Virus record (IMG/VR): IMGVR_UViG_3300018481_000019
Span: 1 to 64,000 of that record
Strand: one strand, 5' to 3'
DNA from: a virus
Length of the DNA: 64,000 nucleotides
Shown: positions 51,026 through 58,674 of the stretch, in pieces
Position numbering within the stretch: position 1 is the stretch's first letter
Layout of the letters: each line of letters starts with the position of its first letter
The notes under the pieces: model-generated
What the model was told of the DNA's origin: nothing
The model's database searches: none
What the model saw: only the letters and a program-made list of their open reading frames with translations
Translations under genes and position numbers: made by a program

Positions 51026-53103
51026 TAGTACCTTCCCCGCTTGCTGGTGAATGCTTTGTCGAGAGCCTTGGAGATTTCATTCACCAAGACCATCGGGATT
51101 TCGTCTTTGCTCAGATGCCGCCAGTTGATTTCTACGCCCTCTGTGTTCTCAATCGACCGCTTCCGCTGATCGACCCACACAATCGCAACCCCGGCCTTGG
51201 CGAACTTGTCCATCCAGATCGCCCGACGCTCTGGCTCAAAGGTGTTGACCAACTCGTTATCCGAGATGATTACGAGCACCTTGGCTGCGTCCGGTGTGCT
51301 GGTCAGTCCGAGTGCTCCGTCCAGAGCCGCCATTGCGATGTCGAACTCTTCGACTCCACCGTTGGCAGTCCGCTCCCGAACTTCGGATGGAACCTCACCA
51401 GGCTTTAACACCGCTTCGATGTAGGAGCCGAACGTGACCGCTGCGGTCTTGGCATTGATACGGTGGCCCGCCTTGCCCACGATGTAGGCGGCGCTGGCAA
51501 CCATTCCCTGCGCCCAGGACATTGAGCCGGAAGTGTCGGTGGCGATTCCCACGACTGCCGGTGGGCCGAAAGCGTGCTTCCGCTTTTTGTCCACCCAAGG
51601 CTTCGCCGTGGTCATGCGACCCTGCGCCCGCTCCGCCGAGCGCCGTACTGCTTCCCGGCTCTTCAACCGTCCGGTGGGAATGTCGGTCAGAATCTTGGTG
51701 CCAGCGATGGTGGGAACCATCATCGTCTCCAAGTGATTCGCCAGCTTGTTCGATGCCGCCACTTCCTGTGGAGTCGGCTTCCGCACGTTCCATGAGTGAC
51801 CGTCGTAGTTCTGGTTTTTTTCAAAAACGTCTTTGACCGCCTTTCGCTGATCGGCAACGTCCATCATCGGAGTCTCGGTCAGCTTGTCGCTCTCGACCAG
51901 TTCGACAATGGCCTTGCGAAACGATGCCATGCCGTCGTCGGTGGCAACCGAAGTCTCGCCTTCGACTTCGACAACCGGCAGATCGTCAACGTCGGTGAAT
52001 TCGCCTTCGCCCTCACCAGGCTCGTCCTCAGACTTGCCCTCACCGGCCTTGTCGGGCTTGCCCTTACCAGGCTTGTCGCCCTCACCCGTATCGTCGCCGT
52101 CGCCGTCGCCGTCGCCTTCGCCCTCTTCGCCGTCGTCGTCGCCCTCACCATCGGAGCCTTCACCGTCGGCCTCTTCGTCGTCGGACTCGTCGTCGGACTC
52201 GCCGCCGGAGCCTTCGCCCTTCTCGGACTTTTCCTTTTTGGTCTTGTGGCTGCAACCGCCTTCACCGTCGCCGCTGCCCCCATCATCACTCTTGATGTCC
52301 AGGGCTTCGTTCCACTGAACCGCCAGTTCGACCAGTCGATCAAACCCGTCGGTTCGGTGAGCGTCGGTTGCCATTGCTTCGTCGTAGATGTCGCTCAGTT
52401 CGTCCATCAGATCGTCGCCAAGGTGCGCCCTCAGTGCGTTGTCGATGGGAGCGAACTCTTCTGCCGTCAGCGTGCCAGCGGCAGTCCTCCCCTTGACCAG
52501 CGCCCAAACCGCCATTGCGTGACCCAAGCTCTCGTATTTCTCCGGTGTGTCAGCGAGCAGGATTTGGGCAATGGCCCTCAGATATTCCTTGACCCTGAAT
52601 TTGGGTTGCTGCGGGTTGTGAGCATCGACCACCCGTTTTTCGATACGCCCTTCCTCAAAGATCATCAGTGTGTTGATGATTGCCGCCGGAGCCTTGAAAT
52701 CTGCGCTCGCCCAATCCGAGTGCTTGGAGTGACCGCCCTCATGGAGCAGCAATCCGGCGAGCGCCTTGCGAACCCGGTTCACTTTCTTGGTTCCCTCATG
52801 GCTTCCGGCGTGCCGTGCCTTTTGAGAAACCCACCGTTCCAAGCCCGCCGCCGCGTTGACCAACTCAGTGTCGGTCGCACCGCTGGCTTTCAAAAACTCC
52901 CCGACGTGGAGGGTGATGTCGGCGTATCCCGGCGTGTACCAACCCATCGCCGGAGCAGGACCGTCATTGGCATCGACCTTGACCAAGACCCCCCTGGAAT
53001 CCGAGCGGACTCCCAAGGAATGCAGGGTTTCGTTCAGGCTGCTTTGCAGTGCCGTCCGCTGTGGGTCGGTGATGATGGGCGGCTTGACCGCTGTGGTGGT
53101 CAT
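51025..53103 (-). CDS. VWA-domain protein with HEGGH motif (CobT-like)
   Basis: 692 aa, ATG at 53,103 in ATGA, ribosome site TGGAGGG. N-terminal domain has LLLHEGGHSKHS (HExxH-type, residues 121-125) with FEEGRIEKR near 149-157, the pattern of a gluzincin-like metal site. Residues about 265-385 are extremely acidic and Gly-rich. The C-terminal domain is a VWA fold with the MIDAS sequence DTSGSMS near 519-525 and VLVIISDNE. Layout (acidic middle plus C-terminal VWA) resembles CobT, and the ATPase partner is encoded two genes upstream. Confidence 0.8.
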   Translation of the reverse strand: MTTTAVKPPIITDPQRTALQSSLNETLHSLGVRSDSRGVLVKVDANDGPAPAMGWYTPGYADITLHVGEFLKASGATDTELVNAAAGLERWVSQKARHAGSHEGTKKVNRVRKALAGLLLHEGGHSKHSDWASADFKAPAAIINTLMIFEEGRIEKRVVDAHNPQQPKFRVKEYLRAIAQILLADTPEKYESLGHAMAVWALVKGRTAAGTLTAEEFAPIDNALRAHLGDDLMDELSDIYDEAMATDAHRTDGFDRLVELAVQWNEALDIKSDDGGSGDGEGGCSHKTKKEKSEKGEGSGGESDDESDDEEADGEGSDGEGDDDGEEGEGDGDGDGDDTGEGDKPGKGKPDKAGEGKSEDEPGEGEGEFTDVDDLPVVEVEGETSVATDDGMASFRKAIVELVESDKLTETPMMDVADQRKAVKDVFEKNQNYDGHSWNVRKPTPQEVAASNKLANHLETMMVPTIAGTKILTDIPTGRLKSREAVRRSAERAQGRMTTAKPWVDKKRKHAFGPPAVVGIATDTSGSMSWAQGMVASAAYIVGKAGHRINAKTAAVTFGSYIEAVLKPGEVPSEVRERTANGGVEEFDIAMAALDGALGLTSTPDAAKVLVIISDNELVNTFEPERRAIWMDKFAKAGVAIVWVDQRKRSIENTEGVEINWRHLSKDEIPMVLVNEISKALDKAFTSKRGRY

Positions 53104-53534
53104 TCCGCCCTCCAAGTCTCGTCGTCAATCTTGCCGAACAGCCGGTTGTTCCGGGTGCCGCCGTCGTAGCGAGCGGTCGGCTTCTGCTTGGAGGCGATTG
53201 CCTCAATGTCGGACTCGGTCAACTGCACCAGTGTCGGGGTTCCCCGCATGACCGCTCCGATCTTGTCGGACTCGGACGATGCGATCAGCTTCCGCACTTG
53301 CTCTCGGGCATCGGCGTGGCTGAGGAAGGCGTACTCGGACCACCTTGCCTTTTTGCTGCCCCGCTCCCGCTGGTAGAGATAGACGTTGGGTCCGGTGAGG
53401 AACACTTGCACTTGGCTGTGAATTTGTTTTGAATCACGGTAGAACCGGACGTACTCGACGTGAAGCCCGTAGGCATCGACTCCGTCGTGTCGGTCGATTC
53501 TCTCCGCTTTGATTACTTTGGTTTCTGTGGTCAT
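53100..53534 (-). CDS. hypothetical protein between MoxR and VWA genes, 144 aa
   Basis: ATG at 53,534 is 8-9 bases after AAAGGGG; an ATG two codons earlier is too close to it. First gene after the promoter at 53,573. Beta-rich and basic: VKAERIDRHDGVDAYGLHVEYV, NVYLYQRERGSKKARWSEYAF, and a disordered end with RNNRLFGKIDDETW. It may be a substrate or adaptor of the AAA+/VWA pair, judged only from position. Confidence 0.65.
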   Translation of the reverse strand: MTTETKVIKAERIDRHDGVDAYGLHVEYVRFYRDSKQIHSQVQVFLTGPNVYLYQRERGSKKARWSEYAFLSHADAREQVRKLIASSESDKIGAVMRGTPTLVQLTESDIEAIASKQKPTARYDGGTRNNRLFGKIDDETWRAE

Positions 53535-53572
53535 GGGCATCGCCCCTTTCTTGTCTTTGTCTGTCACTCAGG

Positions 53573-53600
53573 ATTATAGCGGGGTGTAATCGCTATGCAA
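53573..53600 (-). promoter_or_regulatory. early promoter, TTGCAT-N16-TATAAT
   Basis: On the - strand: -35 TTGCAT (53,595-53,600), -10 TATAAT (53,573-53,578). Spacer AGCGATTACACCCCGC with the ATTACA element. Leader CTGAGTGACAGACAAAG is shared with the promoter at 55,640. Drives 53,100-53,534 and the VWA gene. Confidence 0.9.
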
Positions 53601-53616
53601 GTCCACCCCGCTCGTC

Positions 53617-54561
53617 TCAGAAGGTCAGAACCTTGGGAGACTTCCCGAACACCGACTTGATCGCCTCTTCGACGTATACCCGATCTTCGGGCCGACTCAT
53701 GGAGACGAAGTTCTCCAAGGCGACATCTTCACCGAATGTCTCTTCGATGTTTTTGAAAGCGATCACTTCCCGCAACTGTGGCGGAGCAGAGACGATTCCC
53801 GACTCGGCCTTCTTGCCCAAGTTCCGTGCCACTTCCACGATGTTCGCTGGAACACCGAGCTTGGCTGCGATCTTCCAATCGGTCTGCATCTCGACGTGGA
53901 CTGCGAACCGGCTCAGAAGGGCTTCCGACATCACCGCTCCCGGCACGTTCGGGTTGGTCGCTCCGAACACCAAGAACCCAGGCTTGGCAGAAACCTTGCC
54001 CCGGTCAGGGTTTGCCGTGACCGAGATTTCGTTTCGCCCGTCCATCAGTGAGTAGACCACCGACAATTGCCGTGGGTCGATCAGCGCAATCTCGTCAATG
54101 AGCAGAGGCCAACCGTTGTCGGCTGCGACCAGCGCCGGACCATCGACCCAAAGGTAGGTGCCGTCGGGCTGCTGGACGTAAGAGCCGATGAAGTCCGCTG
54201 CTTCCGTCTCAATGGAGCCGAGCACCGTGACGACGTTATCCAGAGCCGCTTCGACCAAGGCGGTCTTGCCGGTTCCGGGCGGGCCGTAGAGCAGGAGGCT
54301 CAGTCCCTTGTCGTAGCTCGTCTCCACAAAGGCCACGTCCTGAAACGTGGAGTCGCCCACCTTGACCGTTCTCGGCAAGTACGCCTCACCGTTGGGCCGC
54401 TGGTAGGACTTGTGCAGTGGCTTGATTGCCTTGACCGACTCGACGGCGGGTGCCGACGGCTCGGTTTTGCCAGAAACGAATTCCTTCCCTGGCACGTATG
54501 TTTTGAGTAGATCAGCGTCGAATCGTTTCAGCGCCGAGTCTGTTTCCAAGAGAACACTCAT
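53617..54561 (-). CDS. MoxR-type AAA+ ATPase (CobS-like)
   Basis: 314 aa, ATG at 54,561 with AAAGGAAG. Walker A GPPGTGKT at 93-100, Walker B WPLLIDEIALI at about 151-161, sensor 1 VFGATNPN at 198-205, arginine-finger region SEALLSRF ending at 219. Such ATPases pair with VWA proteins to remodel or metallate other proteins; here the partner is at 51,025. Its own promoter lies at 54,608-54,635, separate from the promoter for the VWA gene. Confidence 0.88.
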   Translation of the reverse strand: MSVLLETDSALKRFDADLLKTYVPGKEFVSGKTEPSAPAVESVKAIKPLHKSYQRPNGEAYLPRTVKVGDSTFQDVAFVETSYDKGLSLLLYGPPGTGKTALVEAALDNVVTVLGSIETEAADFIGSYVQQPDGTYLWVDGPALVAADNGWPLLIDEIALIDPRQLSVVYSLMDGRNEISVTANPDRGKVSAKPGFLVFGATNPNVPGAVMSEALLSRFAVHVEMQTDWKIAAKLGVPANIVEVARNLGKKAESGIVSAPPQLREVIAFKNIEETFGEDVALENFVSMSRPEDRVYVEEAIKSVFGKSPKVLTF

Positions 54562-54607
54562 TGGCTCACTTCCTTTCTTTGTTGCCGTTGTTGTTTCCAC
54601 AGTCACG

Positions 54608-54635
54608 ATTATAGCGCCGTGAAATTGGAATGCAA
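54608..54635 (-). promoter_or_regulatory. early promoter, TTGCAT-N16-TATAAT
   Basis: On the - strand: -35 TTGCAT (54,630-54,635), -10 TATAAT (54,608-54,613). Spacer TCCAATTTCACGGCGC with AATTTCA. The -10 contains the stop codon of the upstream gene. Drives the MoxR gene with a leader of about 40 bases. Confidence 0.9.
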
Positions 54636-54983
54636 ATCGTAGATGCCACTGGCTTCCGCTTCATCAGCGCCGCGCATGGCTTCGTCCATCTCCCGCTCCC
54701 ATTTCTGACCCTCCGCCGATTCGTCGCGGTGCATCTCGGCGGCGACCATCATGGCTTCCAGGGGAGTCGAGAAGGTTCCAATTTCCCGGTCCCAAGGGTC
54801 AATGTAGGAACCGCCCCACTCGCTGAGATGGAAGTCTCCGGTGTCGGTGTCGTGATCGACTCGGAAGGTGCCTCCCGAGTAGTTGCTTTCAAAGGCGACC
54901 CAACCGAAGTCGCCGGGACCGAGCGTGTGGATATTGATGTCCTCAGTCCAATGGAGTCCAAAGTGCTTTCGTTTCTCGGTCAT
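54609..54983 (-). CDS. hypothetical protein, 124 aa
   Basis: ATGA overlap with the upstream gene; its last codons are the MoxR promoter. Beta-rich, aromatic and acidic: GPGDFGWVAFESNYSGGTF, DTGDFHLSEWGGSY, then helices with EAMMVAAEMHRDES. Not recognised. Confidence 0.7.
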   Translation of the reverse strand: MTEKRKHFGLHWTEDINIHTLGPGDFGWVAFESNYSGGTFRVDHDTDTGDFHLSEWGGSYIDPWDREIGTFSTPLEAMMVAAEMHRDESAEGQKWEREMDEAMRGADEAEASGIYDLHSNFTAL

Positions 54984-55372
54984 ATCAGCCTCCTAGCCAG
55001 TGAGCCGCGGGACTCTTTGAGGAACCAGGCAATCCACTCTTTCTGTTTCTCGGCCTCTTCCGCCAGACGACCTCCTGTGCCGTACACGTCGCCTTGCAGT
55101 CGGGTGTAGAACGCTTTGATCGGACGGAGCGCCTTGTCGATTTCGGCTTCCGTGACATCGACTGGCTCCCACCGATCAACGCTTGTGAGAAGAGTTTGGA
55201 GATTCTTCGCTGCGTTCGATGGGACGTTCCATACATGCCACCCGTCGCTGTTCCGATTGGTGAAGGCGGCAAGCCGGTCGAGAACCATCGCACCGTCGTA
55301 GAGATTTGGAGTCTCGGGATTTTTGAATCGACGTAGAGCCTCTTCGATGTCCCACTCATTCATCCAACTCAT
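54980..55372 (-). CDS. hypothetical protein, 130 aa
   Basis: ATG at 55,372 in ATGA. Helical, Trp-rich (MSWMNEWDIEEALRRF, GWHVWNVPSNAAKNLQTLL); the end EKQKEWIAWFLKESRG is amphipathic. Not recognised. Confidence 0.7.
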   Translation of the reverse strand: MSWMNEWDIEEALRRFKNPETPNLYDGAMVLDRLAAFTNRNSDGWHVWNVPSNAAKNLQTLLTSVDRWEPVDVTEAEIDKALRPIKAFYTRLQGDVYGTGGRLAEEAEKQKEWIAWFLKESRGSLARRLI

Positions 55373-55596
55373 ATCAATTTCGCCCTCTCTGCCAGCAACT
55401 TGTCTACGGCAACCTTGCGGGATTTGATTGCTCCGTTGGTCGGGCCTTGCCAATCACCGATGGTCAGTGAGTACGTCCAGGGCCAGCCGGTCAGTCGGGG
55501 AGTCGGGTTCTTTCCGACCACGCCTAGCTCTTCGCCGGTATCCCCGTCTGTCACGACGTAGGTGTTGCCACCGAAGTTGTGGAGTTTGATGTTCAT
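55369..55596 (-). CDS. small beta-rich protein, 75 aa
   Basis: ATG at 55,596 with the strong site CAGGAGGTCC; first gene behind the promoter at 55,640. Begins MNIKLHNFGGNTYVV; a basic end (IKSRKVAVDKLLAERAKL). Not recognised. Confidence 0.7.
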   Translation of the reverse strand: MNIKLHNFGGNTYVVTDGDTGEELGVVGKNPTPRLTGWPWTYSLTIGDWQGPTNGAIKSRKVAVDKLLAERAKLI

Positions 55597-55639
55597 AGGC
55601 GGACCTCCTGTCCTGTCTGTGTCTTGTCTGTCACTCAGA

Positions 55640-55667
55640 ATTATAGCGTCCTGAAATTGCAATGCAA
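55640..55667 (-). promoter_or_regulatory. early promoter, TTGCAT-N16-TATAAT
   Basis: On the - strand: -35 TTGCAT (55,662-55,667), -10 TATAAT (55,640-55,645). Spacer TGCAATTTCAGGACGC. Leader CTGAGTGACAGACAAGAC. Starts just after the stop of the Fic gene. Confidence 0.9.
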
Positions 55668-55669
55668 AC

Positions 55670-56146
55670 TCAGGACGCTACTTTCCAAAAGTCCGGTGGG
55701 ACTGCGAGCCTGCGTGGAGCAAGCGCTCCCCGATGGGCATTCCAGAGGATTGCCCCGATTCGTCCGTTGCCGTCAGCGAACGGATGAATCTCTTGGAACC
55801 GCTTGTACCACTCGTCGGCGCTCAGGGTGTCCCAAGCATCGACCAGCAATTCGATCTGCCGGGGAACCTCCCGCCAGGAAACTCCCCTTTCAAATCTGTC
55901 ACCGACCACGACATCGCGATTGCGATAGCCGATGGGGTCATTGGTGCGTGGCTCCACGATGCTCGCCAGTTTTTGAATCTTCTCGACTGTGGGCGGGAGC
56001 ACAACATCGCTCCACTTCTCCCAATCAATGAACTCGTCGTAGGCGTAGCCCCAACCGGCGACCAACCAGGCGACCGACATCTCGCCGCTCTTCTGGCGCT
56101 CGCACTCGGCAGCGGCCCATTCGACAACGTCTTTCCATGCGTTCAT
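55670..56146 (-). CDS. Fic/Doc-family protein
   Basis: 158 aa, ATG at 56,146 with AGGGAG upstream. The Fic motif is HPFADGNGR at 121-129, inside FQEIHPFADGNGRIGAILW, with catalytic His121. The second Arg of the full motif (GNGRxxR) is Ile-Gly-Ala here, so phosphate contacts differ from AMPylating Fic enzymes. Fic proteins modify target proteins with AMP or phosphate; phage examples include Doc. No inhibitory helix (S/TxxxE/DG/N) is obvious. Could be a host-takeover or anti-host enzyme. Confidence 0.85.
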   Translation of the reverse strand: MNAWKDVVEWAAAECERQKSGEMSVAWLVAGWGYAYDEFIDWEKWSDVVLPPTVEKIQKLASIVEPRTNDPIGYRNRDVVVGDRFERGVSWREVPRQIELLVDAWDTLSADEWYKRFQEIHPFADGNGRIGAILWNAHRGALAPRRLAVPPDFWKVAS

Positions 56147-56364
56147 GTTTTCTCCCTTACGATTTGCCACGCCTCATATTCGATGGTGATTGGTTCGTCG
56201 GCGGCGAGAAAGTGCCGCATCAAATCTCGGGCGGGTCGATGATCGACCGCTATCCAAACCTTCGTGGCCCCGAGCAGATCATCTTCGATGCCCCGGTTGA
56301 TTTCAAAAGTCCAGATGGTGCCGTGATCTTCGTACTTCCCGGTGAGTTCTCCGGCGAATGTCAT
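56143..56364 (-). CDS. small beta-rich protein, 73 aa
   Basis: ATG at 56,364 after GGGAGGGA (a GTG two codons earlier is also possible through the GTGA overlap). MTFAGELTGKYEDHGTIWTFEI suggests beta strands; the rest has RPARDLMRHFLAADEP. It ends in ATGA with the Fic gene, so it might be its partner, though no antitoxin motif is seen. Confidence 0.6.
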   Translation of the reverse strand: MTFAGELTGKYEDHGTIWTFEINRGIEDDLLGATKVWIAVDHRPARDLMRHFLAADEPITIEYEAWQIVREKT

Positions 56365-56366
56365 GG

Positions 56367-56753
56367 TCACAATCCCTCCCGATCTGCGTATTCGACTTCC
56401 TCTTGGGTGTGCTCCAAGTCCCACGGACCCCAATGCCCGTAGGTGACGCAATTCAAAAACGCTTCCTGCGGTTCGTAGATCACGACTTCGTCCGGGTCGA
56501 TTTTCCCGAGCTTGTAATACATGACCTTGGGCATGGTGACTTCCCTGCCGTTCGATGGGTCGATCACAACCGGGATTGAAAAGCCGTCAATCTCTTCTGC
56601 GGTTTCGACCCAGGCGTGGATGAACCTCATGCCTTCGATGTCACCCTGCCCTGTCGGGTAGCCGTGGACGATCTGATAGCTGTCCTGCTCTTCCTTGGGC
56701 TTGTCCATGACGAACTTCACCGCTGCGTCGAAGCAGTCGCCGCCGGTAGCCAT
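56367..56753 (-). CDS. hypothetical protein, 128 aa
   Basis: ATG at 56,753 in TAATG. MATGGDCFDAAVKFVMD, IVHGYPTGQGDIEGMRFIHAWVE, then AFLNCVTYGHWGPW. The placing of Cys7 near a helix start and of His in HAWVE is reminiscent of small cysteine-dependent transferases and papain-like folds. I cannot assign it. Confidence 0.7.
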   Translation of the reverse strand: MATGGDCFDAAVKFVMDKPKEEQDSYQIVHGYPTGQGDIEGMRFIHAWVETAEEIDGFSIPVVIDPSNGREVTMPKVMYYKLGKIDPDEVVIYEPQEAFLNCVTYGHWGPWDLEHTQEEVEYADREGL

Positions 56754-56944
56754 TACCTCAGTCCCATTTCGTACAAGCACGATTCGCACGTCGGCAAGTC
56801 GGTGACTTCGGCGTACCGTGGGTCGGCAACTTCGTTGCATGGTGAGTAGCCGTAGGCCACATCGCTCACTGCGTTGCGCTCGCAATACTCAACGGGCGGC
56901 AGCTTCCAGACAACACCAGGGCTGCGCCAAGGTGGGGTGCTCAT
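56753..56944 (-). CDS. small Cys-containing protein, 63 aa
   Basis: ATGA overlap. Cys in EYCERNAV, YSPCNEV and TCESCLYEM give up to four ligands for one zinc ion. Not recognised. Confidence 0.65.
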   Translation of the reverse strand: MSTPPWRSPGVVWKLPPVEYCERNAVSDVAYGYSPCNEVADPRYAEVTDLPTCESCLYEMGLR

Positions 56945-57090
56945 TTGCCCTGCAATTCGTAGGTGACGACCAGCAAAGCAGCCATAGCTTCCCGAGCCTC
57001 ACGGACCTTGCCGGTCTTGGTGCATTCGGTCCACTGGCGAACCAGGGCTTCCCGCTTGGTTCTGAGTTCCATTATCTGTCTTGATGTCAT
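56941..57090 (-). CDS. small helical protein, 49 aa
   Basis: ATG at 57,090, TGA at 56,943-56,941, site AAAGGGATG upstream. First gene behind the promoter at 57,127. Basic amphipathic helices (MELRTKREALVRQW, VREAREAMAALLVV). Not recognised. Confidence 0.65.
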   Translation of the reverse strand: MTSRQIMELRTKREALVRQWTECTKTGKVREAREAMAALLVVTYELQGK

Positions 57091-57126
57091 GGGCATCATC
57101 CCTTTCTCTTGTCTGTGTCACTCACA

Positions 57127-57154
57127 ATTATAGCGTCGTGAAATTAGATTGCAA
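57127..57154 (-). promoter_or_regulatory. early promoter, TTGCAA-N16-TATAAT
   Basis: On the - strand: -35 TTGCAA (57,149-57,154), -10 TATAAT (57,127-57,132). Spacer TCTAATTTCACGACGC. Leader TGTGAGTGACACAGACAAG. The upstream gene's stop lies between the two hexamers. Confidence 0.88.
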
Positions 57155-57386
57155 ATCCTTCGGGGGCGGACGGCGGCTTCTCGCCAGTCTCCGGGTGCTC
57201 TTTGGTGATGGTTCCCCAAGGGACGTAGAACGATTCCTCCGTTCCGTCGAGCACGACCAGTTTGTTGCGGCTCCCCTGTGTCGCGGTGATGAAGGTGGCG
57301 GAAGCGGTCACGCCCTCATAAGTGACGAATATCCGGTCGCCCCTCCTGCACGTCGGGCCGAACTCAGGAATGGTGGTGGTGGTCAA
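57144..57386 (-). CDS. small hypothetical protein, 80 aa
   Basis: TTG at 57,386 overlapping the upstream stop (TTGA). Beta-rich: TCRRGDRIFVTYEGVTASAT, NKLVVLDGTEESFYV. The SH3-like strand pattern could be a small barrel. The end is proline-rich. Confidence 0.6.
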   Translation of the reverse strand: MTTTTIPEFGPTCRRGDRIFVTYEGVTASATFITATQGSRNKLVVLDGTEESFYVPWGTITKEHPETGEKPPSAPEGFAI

Positions 57387-57565
57387 GCGAACGCTCCGGC
57401 AGGGGCGAACGTGGGGAACGACCGGCTCGCGGCGGAGGCAACGGCCCGGACACAAGAGACGCAGACGGTGACGACTGCTCCCCATCCGGTAGATGTTCGT
57501 GCGGTTTTGACTGTCTCAGTCGGTGGTTTGGGAGTGGCGCACTCGGCGCAAGTGGCTTCGCTCAT
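57383..57565 (-). CDS. small zinc-ribbon protein, 60 aa
   Basis: ATG at 57,565, site AGAAAGGACC; behind the promoter at 57,598. MSEATCAECATPKPP and VTVCVSCVRAV make a C-x2-C ... C-x2-C ribbon. A hydrophobic Ala/Phe end follows. Function unknown. Confidence 0.7.
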   Translation of the reverse strand: MSEATCAECATPKPPTETVKTARTSTGWGAVVTVCVSCVRAVASAASRSFPTFAPAGAFA

Positions 57566-57597
57566 GGCGGTCCTTTCTCTTGGGGGGAACACTCAGA

Positions 57598-57625
57598 ATT
57601 ATAGCTTGGTGTAATTGCTATGCAA
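57598..57625 (-). promoter_or_regulatory. early promoter, TTGCAT-N16-TATAAT
   Basis: On the - strand: -35 TTGCAT (57,620-57,625), -10 TATAAT (57,598-57,603). Spacer AGCAATTACACCAAGC. It lies in a true intergenic space after the terminator at 57,676-57,720, so it starts a new transcription unit. Confidence 0.92.
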
Positions 57626-57675
57626 TTCTGATTAGTGGAAAATTTCCCACTCTTGGTAAGGACCGTTTTGAGAAC

Positions 57676-57720
57676 GAAGAAACCCCCCGGAGGTTGGCAG
57701 ACCAGGCGGGGGGTTTCTTC
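57676..57720 (-). terminator. rho-independent terminator
   Basis: GAAGAAACCCCCC (57,676-57,688) pairs with GGGGGGTTTCTTC (57,708-57,720), 13 bp; the 19-base loop has a small inner hairpin. It ends the transcript from the polymerase side. The rest of the 172-base gap (57,566-57,737) holds only this and the promoter at 57,598. Confidence 0.85.
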
Positions 57721-57737
57721 CGTCGTGCGTCGAGAGG

Positions 57738-58034
57738 TTAGCCGGTTTCGGCGGGCTTGCGCTCTCGGAGTGCTTCGATGTGTGAGATTGCGATTTGCTC
57801 GGCAGTGACTTGCTTCACTTCTCCGTAGCGATAGAGCCACGCCTCCTGAGCCGCTTCCTTCCACTCTTCCTTGTAGATGGATAGAATGTCGAGCAGATGG
57901 TCAAGGTCGAGTGCCGCCGTCTCTCGGTACTTGTCACGGAAGTAGTTCTGTTCCTCCCACCGACCCTTACCAAACCGTCTGTCGAAGCAATCCTTCGCCA
58001 GCGCTTCGATCAGCTTTTCACGAAGCTCGCTCAT
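57738..58034 (-). CDS. small helical protein, 98 aa
   Basis: ATG at 58,034, overlapping the upstream gene by 17 bases. MSELREKLIEALAKDCFDRRF, then Trp/Glu-rich helices (KEEWKEAAQEAWLYRYGE). Last gene before the terminator. Not recognised. Confidence 0.7.
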   Translation of the reverse strand: MSELREKLIEALAKDCFDRRFGKGRWEEQNYFRDKYRETAALDLDHLLDILSIYKEEWKEAAQEAWLYRYGEVKQVTAEQIAISHIEALRERKPAETG

Positions 58035-58149
58035 AGTGCATCTCCATCTCGGTCAAGTCGATTTCGTGGTCGTGACCCTGGCAGACCCAACGGTCGTGGG
58101 TGCCGCCGTCCTCAGTGATTTTCCAGCATGTGTTGTTGTCTTCGCTCAT
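58018..58149 (-). CDS. small protein, 43 aa
   Basis: ATG at 58,149 in ATGA. MSEDNNTCWKITEDGGTHD and RWVCQGHDHEIDL suggest a C ... C/H/H metal site. The short length makes the call moderate. Confidence 0.55.
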   Translation of the reverse strand: MSEDNNTCWKITEDGGTHDRWVCQGHDHEIDLTEMEMHYERAS

Positions 58150-58385
58150 GTCTTCTCTCTTTCTTTTTGAAAACCGCCCACTATGGGAATGGGCGTTCCG
58201 TCTCTGGATTTGACCCGAGACAAGTGATACTCCCCGCACTGGTCACAGACGTAGCTATGGAGTAGCCACCCATGTTCCTCCTGTTTTCGGAGGCGGGCCT
58301 GTTCCGCCATGTGCTCGGTGGGGTAGTGATTCTTGGTTCTGCATGACTGCGTTCTGAATCTTGGCGGTATCAAGAGCAACCTCAT
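58146..58385 (-). CDS. zinc-ribbon protein, 79 aa
   Basis: SCRTKNHYPTEHMAEQA, then HSYVCDQCGEYHLSRVK: a ribbon type found in many phage proteins (C ... C-x2-C-G-x-(W/Y)-H-L). Start at ATG 58,385. Possibly nucleic-acid binding. Confidence 0.7.
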   Translation of the reverse strand: MRLLLIPPRFRTQSCRTKNHYPTEHMAEQARLRKQEEHGWLLHSYVCDQCGEYHLSRVKSRDGTPIPIVGGFQKEREKT

Positions 58386-58386
58386 T

Positions 58387-58674
58387 TCAGAGAACTTTCA
58401 TTTCGTGAGTCAACACAATCGGTCGGTATGTCACTTTGTAGTGGGTGTGGTGTTCTCGGCAGTCTCCATCGCAAAGTCTTTCGACTGACTTGTAAGCGAG
58501 ATTCCCGTCCGATGCAAGGTTGAGAACCATTGCGTAATTCTGAGCATGGTCTTCGTCAAAGAACTCAGCGATGGGACATTCGCCCTCCGTGGTGTTGTGC
58601 TCGGACATCGGCTTGTCGTGAAGCGTCACGACCCACCCACCGATCAGATCATTGGATTGGGCGTAGTAGGTCAC
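58387..58674 (-). CDS. hypothetical protein, 95 aa
   Basis: GTG overlapping the upstream TGA. MTYYAQSNDLIGGWVVTLHD; acidic middle; C-terminus with LCDGDCREHHTHYKVTYR, a Cys/His cluster. Not recognised. Confidence 0.65.
   Translation of the reverse strand: MTYYAQSNDLIGGWVVTLHDKPMSEHNTTEGECPIAEFFDEDHAQNYAMVLNLASDGNLAYKSVERLCDGDCREHHTHYKVTYRPIVLTHEMKVL

Noticed and set aside
51796-53169. A 457-aa + strand reading opposite the VWA gene with hydrophobic, membrane-like stretches
   Set aside because: The hydrophobic runs are the complement of the acidic Gly/Asp/Glu repeats of the VWA protein; no promoter or ribosome site fits.
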